Source of the DNA: an uncultured Prevotellaceae bacterium
Lineage (GTDB): Bacteria; Bacteroidota; Bacteroidia; Bacteroidales; Bacteroidaceae
DNA: 58,672 nucleotides
Assembly: GCA_902799905.1 (NCBI GenBank)
Contig: CADCCB010000013.1
Location: 1-58,672 of the forward strand
Direction: 5' to 3'
The notes beneath the pieces were generated by a model. That model was not told the origin of the DNA, searched no databases, and saw only the letters and a list, made by a program, of their open reading frames with translations. The translations under genes and the position numbers were made by a program. How positions within the stretch are numbered: the stretch's first letter is position 1; each line of letters starts with the position of its first letter. Below, in pieces: positions 51,413 to 58,672 of this stretch.

Positions 51413-52603
51413 TTAGTCAAAAATCAGAGGTACGACAGCGTCGTTGTTATTTTCCCAGGGGCTCAGACGGGCTTGTAAAGTCACCTGCTTAGGTCCAGCA
51501 ATCTTGAGGACAACCCGATAGGATTTACCCGCTTCAAAAGCACCACTAAGTCCTGAGAGGTTCAAATCAAGAGGCTTCTCATGATCAAAGAGCACACCAG
51601 CGGTGTTGCGTAGCCTGACTTGAATACGATATTTCGTATATCCGGCAGCCGTTGCCTCATCATCAAGCACAGGAAGCAGGATGGGCTGACCCACCTCAAT
51701 GATGTTGTCATCAACAACCTGTTCCTTCACGAACGTACCATCGTTATCGCCCAATACGCCCAAATCGGCTAGGTTTGATTCCCAGTCGTAGGAAATCACG
51801 CCATCGCCCGTCGCCTGATTGTTCAGGTCGGCTATCGTCAACTGCGCTGTAGTAGGCACCTTCAGAATCATGATGGTATCTATAGACATTGTGTTGGCTG
51901 CTTCAAACTCATGGCCTGCTTCAGCATTCTCGTCGGCAATACCCTGAATACAGAACTGCATCCGCAGCATCTTGTGATTAAGGGACAGTTCCGGATTGTA
52001 ATCACCATAGCCTGCCTGACGGAAATAGCGTGCACTGTAACGATACTTCTCCTTGGCATCTCCCAAGTCAGCACCTAACGAGCGTCCCCAGATGATATCC
52101 TTGGTGCCGTCAAGACCGGAATAAGACACCACGCATTTGTTCGCCGTCATGCTTACCCGATTGTCTGCCACGCGTGGATAGTAGCCATAGAAACGGTAAC
52201 TATACCAGTTGCCCACGGGATACCAGCGGGTCTTGCCGTCCTCCCAAAGGATGTCGGTGCGAGTACCGCCTCCGTCGATCACCGCATTGGCTTCCACATT
52301 GTTCATCCACACAGCGTATGGATTCACCGATGGTCGCCAGTCGATGTTCTGCTCCTCTGGATTGGTGGACTGCACTGCTGTGCCCAACATGAAGATGCCA
52401 AGATTGTTCAGATTGAACATACCATTGACATTGCTTTCAACGCTGGCACGAGTACTGGTTCCACCGCCAACTGACAATTTTATCTCAACATCGCTGTTGC
52501 CAACGACGGTGAGCGACTGTGATGTCTCATCATCGTTGGAACAGGCCATCGTTAAGACAATCGTTGCCAAAGGCAGCAAAATCTTATTGATATTCATGAT
52601 CAA
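51413..52603 (-). CDS. fimbrillin family lipoprotein (third in tandem)
   Basis: A 396-residue lipoprotein with lipobox LTMAC near residue 20 and an SNDDE start. SVGGGTSTRASV could be a maturation site. The Mfa1/FimA-like fold is suggested by WYSYRFYGYYPRV, the middle beta strands, and the C-terminal AGKSYRVVLKIAGPKQVTLQ, ending SPWENNNDAV, the position of the W-x-x-G-type motif in its neighbours. It is probably a structural or accessory subunit of a type V pilus. It lacks the TRG seen in its two neighbours. Confidence 0.82.
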   Translation of the reverse strand: MIMNINKILLPLATIVLTMACSNDDETSQSLTVVGNSDVEIKLSVGGGTSTRASVESNVNGMFNLNNLGIFMLGTAVQSTNPEEQNIDWRPSVNPYAVWMNNVEANAVIDGGGTRTDILWEDGKTRWYPVGNWYSYRFYGYYPRVADNRVSMTANKCVVSYSGLDGTKDIIWGRSLGADLGDAKEKYRYSARYFRQAGYGDYNPELSLNHKMLRMQFCIQGIADENAEAGHEFEAANTMSIDTIMILKVPTTAQLTIADLNNQATGDGVISYDWESNLADLGVLGDNDGTFVKEQVVDDNIIEVGQPILLPVLDDEATAAGYTKYRIQVRLRNTAGVLFDHEKPLDLNLSGLSGAFEAGKSYRVVLKIAGPKQVTLQARLSPWENNNDAVVPLIFD

Positions 52604-52622
52604 ATTTTTATGGGTTTGCTAT

Positions 52623-53858
52623 TTACTCATTATCTTCGGGATACATAGGAATGGTTTCACCCTGCTCCCACTTGCCAAGAGTTGTGGTGATCTTGATGTC
52701 GGTCAGACCCCAAAGAGTAATCTTGACATCATAGGAGTAGCCAGGCTTGAAAATCTGAGTACCATCAATCTTTATGACATCTTTATAGGTATAGACAATG
52801 TTTGTTTTTGAAGCATTATTCAATTGAGTCAAAGAAGGCTGATGAAGATATACATAAAGTTCATATGAAGTTTCACCTGCTGCAACCATCAAAGCCTCAC
52901 CGACAGGAACAGTATTGCCAACAAATGGAGTTGAAGGATCACCTGGTGTCTCATAATCGCCTTGATTTGCAAGCGATACTGACTCGAGTGTCACAAGGTT
53001 CAGACTATCGTTCTTTGTGGCACCTCCTGTCAATGCAGGACGCTGCTTAAGTACCAGAGAATCTTGTTCACCAGACCAAACAATACCTTGCTTCTCACCT
53101 TTTACATCACCCAAAGTAGCAACGACAAGTTTTCCTTTATTCTTTGAAATAACCTTTATACTATCAACGATAACAGGAGTAGTAGCGTTGACGGCTCCAG
53201 GACCGCCAGGAATAACCTTAAAGGTAAGACGAGACAGCAAATGGCGGAATTTCAAGTTTGGTTGTATGTCATAACGCGCTGCAAATGACGAGAAAGCACG
53301 ATCGGCGGCAGCATTGCCACGGGCAATCAATTTGGCTGAGTCAGCGGCCGAAGGAATAGCCTTGGCCACCATAATGTCTTGAGAGCCATCCATTGTAAAA
53401 CCAATCGTAAGGGAATCTGTGCCAATTACAGGCGTTTCTGACTGAGCATCATCCAAGCGATAGCCCCAGAAATCGTATTTCTTTTGTGTAGGATAGTACT
53501 TGATGGAATTGTCCAAAGGTGTAGCAATACCTGATTGTAGAATGTCTGGAGAATAGAATGGTGAATTGTTATAGATAGGAGTCGGATCAGTCTGTGGATC
53601 AAACACGGCCAGACCAATTGAATCCTTATGAAGCATGTAAACATTGACCACCTGCTTGTTCCATACATTATCAGAAGCATCATCAAAACCACCCACGGTA
53701 CCAGTACCACGGGTTCCTGTAACAGTCTGACCGAATCCTATACGGATAGGAATAAGTTCGTTCTCATCAAACGTGGTCTCACCACCTACGATGTCATCAG
53801 ACGAGCAACTGCTGAGCATACCTGCTGCGGCCAGTGCAATAAACAAATACTTTTTCAT
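52623..53858 (-). CDS. fimbrillin family lipoprotein (second in tandem)
   Basis: A 411-residue lipoprotein with lipobox MLSSC near residue 18 and SSDD after it. GTRGTGTVGGFDD near residue 50 is an arginine-containing site like that cut by gingipain-type proteases in FimA/Mfa1 maturation. The core has KYDFWGYRLDD, FTMDGSQDIMVAKA, and NLKFRHLLSRLTFKVIPG. The C-terminal strand ends GKWEQGETI, the usual Mfa1-like end. It is likely a shaft or tip subunit. Confidence 0.86.
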   Translation of the reverse strand: MKKYLFIALAAAGMLSSCSSDDIVGGETTFDENELIPIRIGFGQTVTGTRGTGTVGGFDDASDNVWNKQVVNVYMLHKDSIGLAVFDPQTDPTPIYNNSPFYSPDILQSGIATPLDNSIKYYPTQKKYDFWGYRLDDAQSETPVIGTDSLTIGFTMDGSQDIMVAKAIPSAADSAKLIARGNAAADRAFSSFAARYDIQPNLKFRHLLSRLTFKVIPGGPGAVNATTPVIVDSIKVISKNKGKLVVATLGDVKGEKQGIVWSGEQDSLVLKQRPALTGGATKNDSLNLVTLESVSLANQGDYETPGDPSTPFVGNTVPVGEALMVAAGETSYELYVYLHQPSLTQLNNASKTNIVYTYKDVIKIDGTQIFKPGYSYDVKITLWGLTDIKITTTLGKWEQGETIPMYPEDNE

Positions 53859-53902
53859 AATCTAGAATTTTTAGAGATAAATAAAATATTAATTAAAAAT
53901 AA

Positions 53903-55297
53903 CTATTCGTCATCGTAGTCATCAAGTTCAACATCCTCTCCACGCTCCCATTTAGGAACAGAGACAATGCTGATCTCTATCTTATGGAGACCATAAACTG
54001 CTATTTTTATAGTATATTCATGGCCAGCCTCAAACTTTTCTCCACTTGTTAACTTGAGTGTGTATTGTGGATGGAATATCCAATCTTTTGTTTGACTTGG
54101 GTCTTTCAAATTTATAGGATACGTTTGTTTACAAGACAACCTTAATACATATTCTGTATCAGGTGCCAGCATCAGACTAGACCCAATTACTTTATGAGGC
54201 TGATCATACCAAGATCCGCCATTTTCCTTTATAACAGGATCAAAAGTGACTGTTTGAGGGGTCAATGGACTGCATTTGGACTTACCGTCATATGCGTCAA
54301 GTAAGTAGAGTGGTTGACGTTCGTCGTCCCATTCAATTCCTATATTATCAATAGACCTGGCAGCAACAGTCAAATTACCTTTATACCTACTTTCAACATT
54401 AACAGAATCAATTTCTATTTCATTTGCAGATTCGTCTGCGGGATACAATTCAAAACTTAAGCGAGTCAGCAGATGCACCATTTTTACCTCGGGGTGTATT
54501 CCACGGTTTGCAGTAAATGTACAGTAGCCGCCAATATTCTCAATGGTACGTTTTTCGTCTGCACTGAGGAAATTCCACTTGTTCCCTAGATTTCCATTTC
54601 GGATTTCATCTATCAGATTTGGAGCAGCACCGCACATCAAATCCTGAGAACCATCAATCTCTATATCATAGGAAAAAGACTCTTCTGTGCGGTTGACCTT
54701 CGTTGGCTGGATATCATCCAGATAATAGGCAAAAAAGTTGTAGGGTACCTGCTGATTCACAGGGCTATAATAGTACTCATCGACTTCCTCAGTCACATCT
54801 CTTGCCGTATGTAGCATGCCAGCGCCTTCAGGTAACAGATACATGGGCAGGCCCAAGTTGTAATCAGGGCCGTCAAGTAGGCAGTTGTTATTCACCATAT
54901 AATCGCTGAAAGAACGCGGACCATTGGAGTCCTCGTGACTCCACCAACGGAAGTCTGTGGGGTTTTTTAACTCGTCGATACTACCTTGTGTATACTGTCC
55001 GTCACGAAAAGCCAACGCATAAAAGGTTGCATTATTAAGACGTGCGAGATTAGTTGTATCATTACTATCAAATGCTCCCATTCCACGCGTTCCATTATCT
55101 TTTACAATGAAAATATCCTGCTCGTTGACAAAAACCTTAATAGGCGTCTTCTCGCTCCATGAGTCCTGGTTTTCAATGGTGCCATTACCCTGCGTCAAAT
55201 CATACTCCAAACCTGGGTATGACTCCGAACAAGCCATCAACAACGAAGTTGCTATTGATGCTGCCAAAAACCGAAGGACTATTTTTTTCTGTATCAT
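53903..55297 (-). CDS. fimbrillin family lipoprotein (first in tandem)
   Basis: A 464-residue lipoprotein with lipobox LLMAC near residue 22. NGTRGMGAFDSND near residue 70 aligns with the TRG site of the next fimbrillin. The body has YNFFAYYLDDIQ, IEIDGSQDLMCGAAP and VKMVHLLTRLSFELYPA, and ends VPKWERGEDVELDD. SQDLM and HLLTRLSF are shared with the 52623 fimbrillin (SQDIM, HLLSRLTF), so these are paralogues within one operon. Confidence 0.86.
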   Translation of the reverse strand: MIQKKIVLRFLAASIATSLLMACSESYPGLEYDLTQGNGTIENQDSWSEKTPIKVFVNEQDIFIVKDNGTRGMGAFDSNDTTNLARLNNATFYALAFRDGQYTQGSIDELKNPTDFRWWSHEDSNGPRSFSDYMVNNNCLLDGPDYNLGLPMYLLPEGAGMLHTARDVTEEVDEYYYSPVNQQVPYNFFAYYLDDIQPTKVNRTEESFSYDIEIDGSQDLMCGAAPNLIDEIRNGNLGNKWNFLSADEKRTIENIGGYCTFTANRGIHPEVKMVHLLTRLSFELYPADESANEIEIDSVNVESRYKGNLTVAARSIDNIGIEWDDERQPLYLLDAYDGKSKCSPLTPQTVTFDPVIKENGGSWYDQPHKVIGSSLMLAPDTEYVLRLSCKQTYPINLKDPSQTKDWIFHPQYTLKLTSGEKFEAGHEYTIKIAVYGLHKIEISIVSVPKWERGEDVELDDYDDE

Positions 55298-55326
55298 TCC
55301 TTTCTATTTACTTTTTCTGTTTCCAA

Positions 55327-56811
55327 TTAAATATCTACTATGATAGGATTTCCGTCTTCCCTCAACCAGCGATCCAGACCCGCCTCATCATCAGGACTAT
55401 CCAAGATTTTCTCACCGTCCACACGAAGGTCTGTCTTGATGACAAGACGTGCCGACTCGCGGTTTCGCATGGCATGTTGACGGTCGCTTGTGTAGCCAAT
55501 CAGATCAGCAGCCTTCAGCGTATTGTAGATGTTGATGATGCCCTGGAACTTCTTGTTCAGGCGTTGTGATGTGTCGAGTGGATCCTCAGCACTACAGAAA
55601 ATCATGACTTGCATGATACCCGGTCCCATCAACAGGTCGTCGGAAGCACTTTTGACAATGGATGGAACATCTATGGCTGCACTACAGTGCAACAAGGTGT
55701 TGTCTTCCGTATCCGTAGGGTCTTCTCCTGATGCCACATCCCTTGCGATCCCCATTTTGAACATCATCTTCTTTGTCTGGGCTATATCGATGTAGCCCGT
55801 TGAAAGATTAATGGTATAAGGTATGCCCGATATTTCAGCAAAGACAGAATCGACGGTGAAAGGTACATTGTACACCTCTTTCCTTACATCGAAAAGAATC
55901 TCTATATGCTGTGTCAACGGACGCGGATTGGCAAAGTTTATATGGTATTCACCATTGGAACGCAGCGAACGTACAGAGATGGTGTCGTAGTAGACTGCCT
56001 GAGTCGATGGCTGCATATAGCGGTCGTTACTGCCATAGGCATTATAATCAACCCAATCGGGGATAGTAAATCGTAAGGCATTGTCTCCCTTGATATAAGT
56101 CTTGTAACTGATGTCAAGACTTTGCAGGTGCATGGTGTCGCTGCGAAGATATTCGTTCACACGGCTAAAGTCCAATTCTTCTTCCTGAACATTGAATGTC
56201 ACAAACTTATAGTCGCCGCTCTTCAATGCGAAGCGGGTGGTGTCTCTTACTTCTGGTTCTGGTTCTTCTGCGATGGGTTCTTCCACTTCAGGCTCTTCCT
56301 CTGAGCCGTCTCCTACTTCAGGCTCATCTCTGGTAGCGCCTCCTTCTTCTGAACCATCTCCAGTGTCGTCTCCCTCTCCTGAACCATCTCCAGTTCCGTC
56401 TCCTTCTCCTGAGCCATCTCCAGTACCATCTCCTTCTCCTGAACCTTCTCCGGTACCGTCTCCTTCTCCAGATCCATCACCGGTAACGTCACCTTCTCCA
56501 GGTCCTTCTCCGGTAGGAGTCTCCGTCATCGACGGTTCGTCGTCCAGCACATGCCAAACATAGTGACCACGGGCAGGGGAGCCGTTTGACTCTACAGCCA
56601 CCGAACTCTTCCACTGGTTGATGACACGGTAGGCCAGCACATACATGGAGTCTGGTCGAGAGCCAGATACATTATCCCAGTTGAAACTGTAACTGACCAC
56701 AGCCCGATGGGGATGGGCATCCAGAGGCTCAGGGCATAAGTCTGCATCCGTGCAACCCACGAAGCAAAGGACTAACAGGCAAATAGCCAATATGCGTGAA
56801 GTCATGCTCAT
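55327..56811 (-). CDS. lipoprotein with glycine/acidic repeat linker (FimB/Mfa2- or DUF5119-like)
   Basis: A 494-residue lipoprotein. ATG 56811 overlaps the stop of the previous gene (ATGA). The lipobox is CFVGC (cysteine 20), followed by the N-terminal domain [27 protein letters not shown]. Residues 101-160 are six 10-residue repeats of [10 protein letters not shown] type, then a Glu/Pro-rich stretch. The C-terminal domain (about 205-494) is beta-rich with no motif I can name. Position before the fimbrillins and the N-terminal pattern suggest an anchor or DUF5119-type protein. Confidence 0.72.
   Translation of the reverse strand: MSMTSRILAICLLVLCFVGCTDADLCPEPLDAHPHRAVVSYSFNWDNVSGSRPDSMYVLAYRVINQWKSSVAVESNGSPARGHYVWHVLDDEPSMTETPTGEGPGEGDVTGDGSGEGDGTGEGSGEGDGTGDGSGEGDGTGDGSGEGDDTGDGSEEGGATRDEPEVGDGSEEEPEVEEPIAEEPEPEVRDTTRFALKSGDYKFVTFNVQEEELDFSRVNEYLRSDTMHLQSLDISYKTYIKGDNALRFTIPDWVDYNAYGSNDRYMQPSTQAVYYDTISVRSLRSNGEYHINFANPRPLTQHIEILFDVRKEVYNVPFTVDSVFAEISGIPYTINLSTGYIDIAQTKKMMFKMGIARDVASGEDPTDTEDNTLLHCSAAIDVPSIVKSASDDLLMGPGIMQVMIFCSAEDPLDTSQRLNKKFQGIINIYNTLKAADLIGYTSDRQHAMRNRESARLVIKTDLRVDGEKILDSPDDEAGLDRWLREDGNPIIVDI
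56332..56511. repeat. 30-bp tandem repeat within a lipoprotein gene
   Basis: Six units of 30 bases encode [10 protein letters not shown]-like decapeptides, with 10 to 30 percent divergence between units. Because the unit is a multiple of three, copy-number change alters the linker length without breaking the frame. Confidence 0.85.
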
Positions 56812-57773
56812 TGTTTGCCCTCCTTTCCCTGATTCTGTGCCTCCTGCAGACAACGGCCATACTCCCTATTATAATAAGAGTCGAATATGCGCTGCAAATC
56901 GCCCATTGACTTGATCCTTAATTTCTCATCATCCTTCTCCTTTTTAATCTCTTCTGATATCGTGTTACTATTCTCCCTGAAGGCAAGGTCAACGTCGTAG
57001 CGCCAACGATACTTCTTTGTAACAGGATATTTGCCAAGTCTATAGACCAAGGCCGCACGAGCCTCACTCAGCACAGGATAGTGCAGCAAATGCCAGTCTT
57101 TACGTTCGGTAACAGGATAGCAGTCACTTTCGCGATCGTGATAGTATTTGTTGTACTGCGTATAGCAAAGGCCGACACTAACACCCAAATCGAGATCGAG
57201 CGAGTGCCCGTTGGAGAATACATAGAGTGGCTTGATGATACCATAAGTAAAGCCAGCCGTAAGGGCCTTACCCTGATAGCCGTCTTTAGTCAGCAGAAAG
57301 GAGTACTTGCTCAGTGACACAAAGGCTCCTCGATAATAAGTGGTATTGGGATGTTTCACTTTGCTGCGGCGAGCAGAGATCAACTTTCCCCAGTAGTTAT
57401 GCTTACCATGAGGAGGGATATATACCGAATCTGTCTGGCGCGTACGCCAATAATGACGAACCTCAGCACGGACTTCAGCCAGATTGTAAACTTGAGCAGG
57501 CTTGAAAGAATGCTTGGTTTGCCAGTTATAGCGCACCCCCAGTCCCAAAGACCATCGATTCCAGTTCTTATTGCCTATCTCATATTCAAAATGGAGGTTA
57601 GGTATCAACAAGAGCCAGTCTACGGTGTTCGTCCTTAGGGAAAGACGGTCTGCTAACGATAAAGTGTCCGGCTTGTTTTCCTGCTTGTGTTCCACAATGA
57701 ATTGTGCATTCATCTTGAATGGCAGCAGGATGAAGCAGACGACGATTAGTATGATGGTTTTAGGCGCGTTCAA
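56808..57773 (-). CDS. DUF3575 family protein, first gene of the fimbrial cluster
   Basis: A 321-residue exported protein (signal MNAPKTIILIVVCFILLPFKMNAQ). SLRTNTVDWLLLIPNLHFEYEIG is the DUF3575 core; WSLGLGVRYNW and RAEVRHYWRTR follow. The C-terminal 60 residues are charged and helical. DUF3575 proteins often open Bacteroidales fimbrial operons, but their function is unknown. It overlaps the next gene by four bases (ATGA), so translation is coupled. Confidence 0.87.
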   Translation of the reverse strand: MNAPKTIILIVVCFILLPFKMNAQFIVEHKQENKPDTLSLADRLSLRTNTVDWLLLIPNLHFEYEIGNKNWNRWSLGLGVRYNWQTKHSFKPAQVYNLAEVRAEVRHYWRTRQTDSVYIPPHGKHNYWGKLISARRSKVKHPNTTYYRGAFVSLSKYSFLLTKDGYQGKALTAGFTYGIIKPLYVFSNGHSLDLDLGVSVGLCYTQYNKYYHDRESDCYPVTERKDWHLLHYPVLSEARAALVYRLGKYPVTKKYRWRYDVDLAFRENSNTISEEIKKEKDDEKLRIKSMGDLQRIFDSYYNREYGRCLQEAQNQGKEGKQ

Positions 57774-57858
57774 TGTCTTTTCTCTAACTTTTCTCTATCT
57801 ATAGTTAATAGTTTTTATTCGTAAGGTACTATTGGCGTTACCTTTTGAATATGCCGCG

Positions 57859-57866
57859 CAAAAGTA
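57859..57866 (-). promoter_or_regulatory. -7 box TACTTTTG of the fimbrial cluster
   Basis: On the minus strand TACTTTTG followed by CGCGGC lies about 85 bases before the first start codon (57773). No clear TTTG element is present 19-21 bases upstream, so extra activation might be needed. Confidence 0.55.
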
Positions 57867-58003
57867 GAAAAAATGTATTTGAAGCGAGTCTATTAAAAAT
57901 AGATAAAACGCGAAACTGCCATTTCTTTTCGTGAAATCATCGATGCGTATCATCTTTACACTTAAAAAACGCCCTATTTTAGCCCCTTTTCGGCTCTGCC
58001 GCA

Positions 58004-58041
58004 GTCCCTGTGAAACAGAGGGGGGCGTCCCACTGAAACAG
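58004..58041. repeat. GTCCCNNTGAAACAG direct repeat
   Basis: GTCCCTGTGAAACAG (58004-58018) and GTCCCACTGAAACAG (58027-58041) are 23 bases apart, separated by a G-run. They lie upstream of the fimbrial cluster and may be a regulator site. Confidence 0.6.
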
Positions 58042-58123
58042 GTAAGGGCTTCATGTTGTTATTGTAGAATAAATTTTAGTTGAAAAAACTTTCTTATTCA
58101 AAAAGTTCTTTTTTGGGGTTAAA

Positions 58124-58520
58124 GTGTCATATATGATGCTAACGTGTTGATATACTGAGGATTATCACATGACACCTTGGTGCCTGAAGTGTCATGCTAG
58201 TGTCATATTATGATATAATCATGTCGTTAAATGAGGCGAAAAACTACGTAAGTGGCTGAATAACAGCATAGTTTGCATGTGTATCAAGCGTCCAAACTAG
58301 CAGTTTTTACGCTTAGTACTGATAGTTTTAACGAGGAAAACTGTCAGTTTGGAATGTTAGTACAAATGCAAACTAGCATTTCTATGAGGATAGAGTACAG
58401 TAAGAATAACCGCATTTTCGCTGAAAATGAAGGCAATATGACACTAGCATGACACTTCGCATGGCAAGGTGTCATGCCTTAACATGCTATATACCAGTAT
58501 GTTGACTGCATATATGACAC
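58124..58520. repeat. 397-bp quasi-palindrome centred at 58322
   Basis: Five pairs of inverted blocks share one centre: 58124-58135 with 58509-58520 (12 bases), ATGACACCTTG near 58169-58179 with its complement near 58465-58475, 58187-58209 with 58435-58457 (23 bases, perfect), TAGTTTGCAT 58269-58278 with 58366-58375, and 58291-58307 with 58337-58353 (three mismatches). The stretches between blocks are equal in length on both sides but unrelated in sequence. GTGTCAT/ATGACAC recurs at least six times. No gene is visible in 57774-58672; the remaining 58521-58672 is AT-rich, with nothing further recognised. Confidence 0.85.
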
Positions 58521-58672
58521 CTTAAGCCATTTTTTATCATTTTACTCAGAGTAAAATTTGCGCGTTCAGAAATCAGGGCAGACGCTCAATAGTTATTACA
58601 AATCCAATATTGTAAATATTACAGACATATTCTAAATAATATAATATCATATAAACAACTGATAAACATTAT

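Noticed and set aside
56237-56563. Plus-strand ORF rich in Ser/Pro opposite the tandem repeat
   Set aside because: It is the antisense reading of the [10 protein letters not shown] repeats; no promoter or start signal supports it.
58124-58520. Repeated GTGTCAT words considered as a CRISPR array
   Set aside because: Repeats are short, unevenly spaced and inverted around one centre, with no leader or cas genes.

Overview
The window looks like a chromosomal segment of a Bacteroidales bacterium, most probably a Prevotella-type (Prevotellaceae) species. The main reasons are promoters of the Bacteroidetes form (TTTG, about 20 bases, TAnnTTTG), an N-succinylornithine-type carbamoyltransferase, DUF3575/DUF4421/DUF4923 and NigD-like proteins, and a type V (FimA/Mfa1-like) fimbrial gene cluster. 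I saw no transposase, integrase, phage or CRISPR gene.

Layout. 1-72 is a partial tRNA-Asn. 239-7283 holds an S41 protease and the rimP-nusA-infB translation/transcription operon, with a four-helix-bundle gene wedged between nusA and infB. 7369-13331 is the sufBCD...S iron-sulfur assembly locus, interrupted by an opposite-strand exported protein. 13460-20702 carries rnhB, a DUF4923 lipoprotein, gpmI, a small heptad-repeat secreted protein, a nitroreductase, and pta-ackA split by a GxxExxY gene. 20810-25304 (minus) has an LpxH-like hydrolase, a SufT-like DUF59 protein, radC, a DUF4421 protein, a glycosyltransferase and efp. 25504-30661 (plus) has rpmH, a PASTA protein, an RluD-type pseudouridine synthase, ddl, an acyltransferase and a lipoprotein. 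30666-40444 is mainly proline/arginine biosynthesis (argF', proA, proB, proC, argD), with an acyl-CoA synthetase and an XRE-cupin regulator among them. 40656-40952 is a non-coding region with a long rod-shaped RNA and its own promoter and terminator. It is followed by a LytTR protein and a metallophosphoesterase. 43297-57773 (minus) is a large fimbrial/outer-membrane cluster: DUF3575, a lipoprotein with a tandem-repeat region, three fimbrillins, a second DUF3575, an OmpA-like protein, a beta-barrel, a TPR protein and a truncated duplicate. 57774-58672 is non-coding and holds a roughly 400-bp quasi-palindrome.

The most unusual feature is the spacer DNA. Spacers between housekeeping genes are repeatedly filled with runs of a 7- or 8-base word, a different word at each locus, and several of these runs are followed by runs of the reverse complement of that word. 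One word family (AGTGAAN capped by GCTNCCGC) occurs at nine sites, six of them as inverted-repeat pairs. One pair encloses a complete four-helix-bundle (23S-IVS-type) gene, the same architecture as rRNA intervening sequences but located between nusA and infB. A GxxExxY putative nuclease gene between pta and ackA is bounded by a different, perfect 20-bp inverted repeat. Similar word runs or palindromes also lie in frame inside rnhB, a glycosyltransferase and a DUF4421 gene.

All statements are from reading the sequence; no database search was possible.
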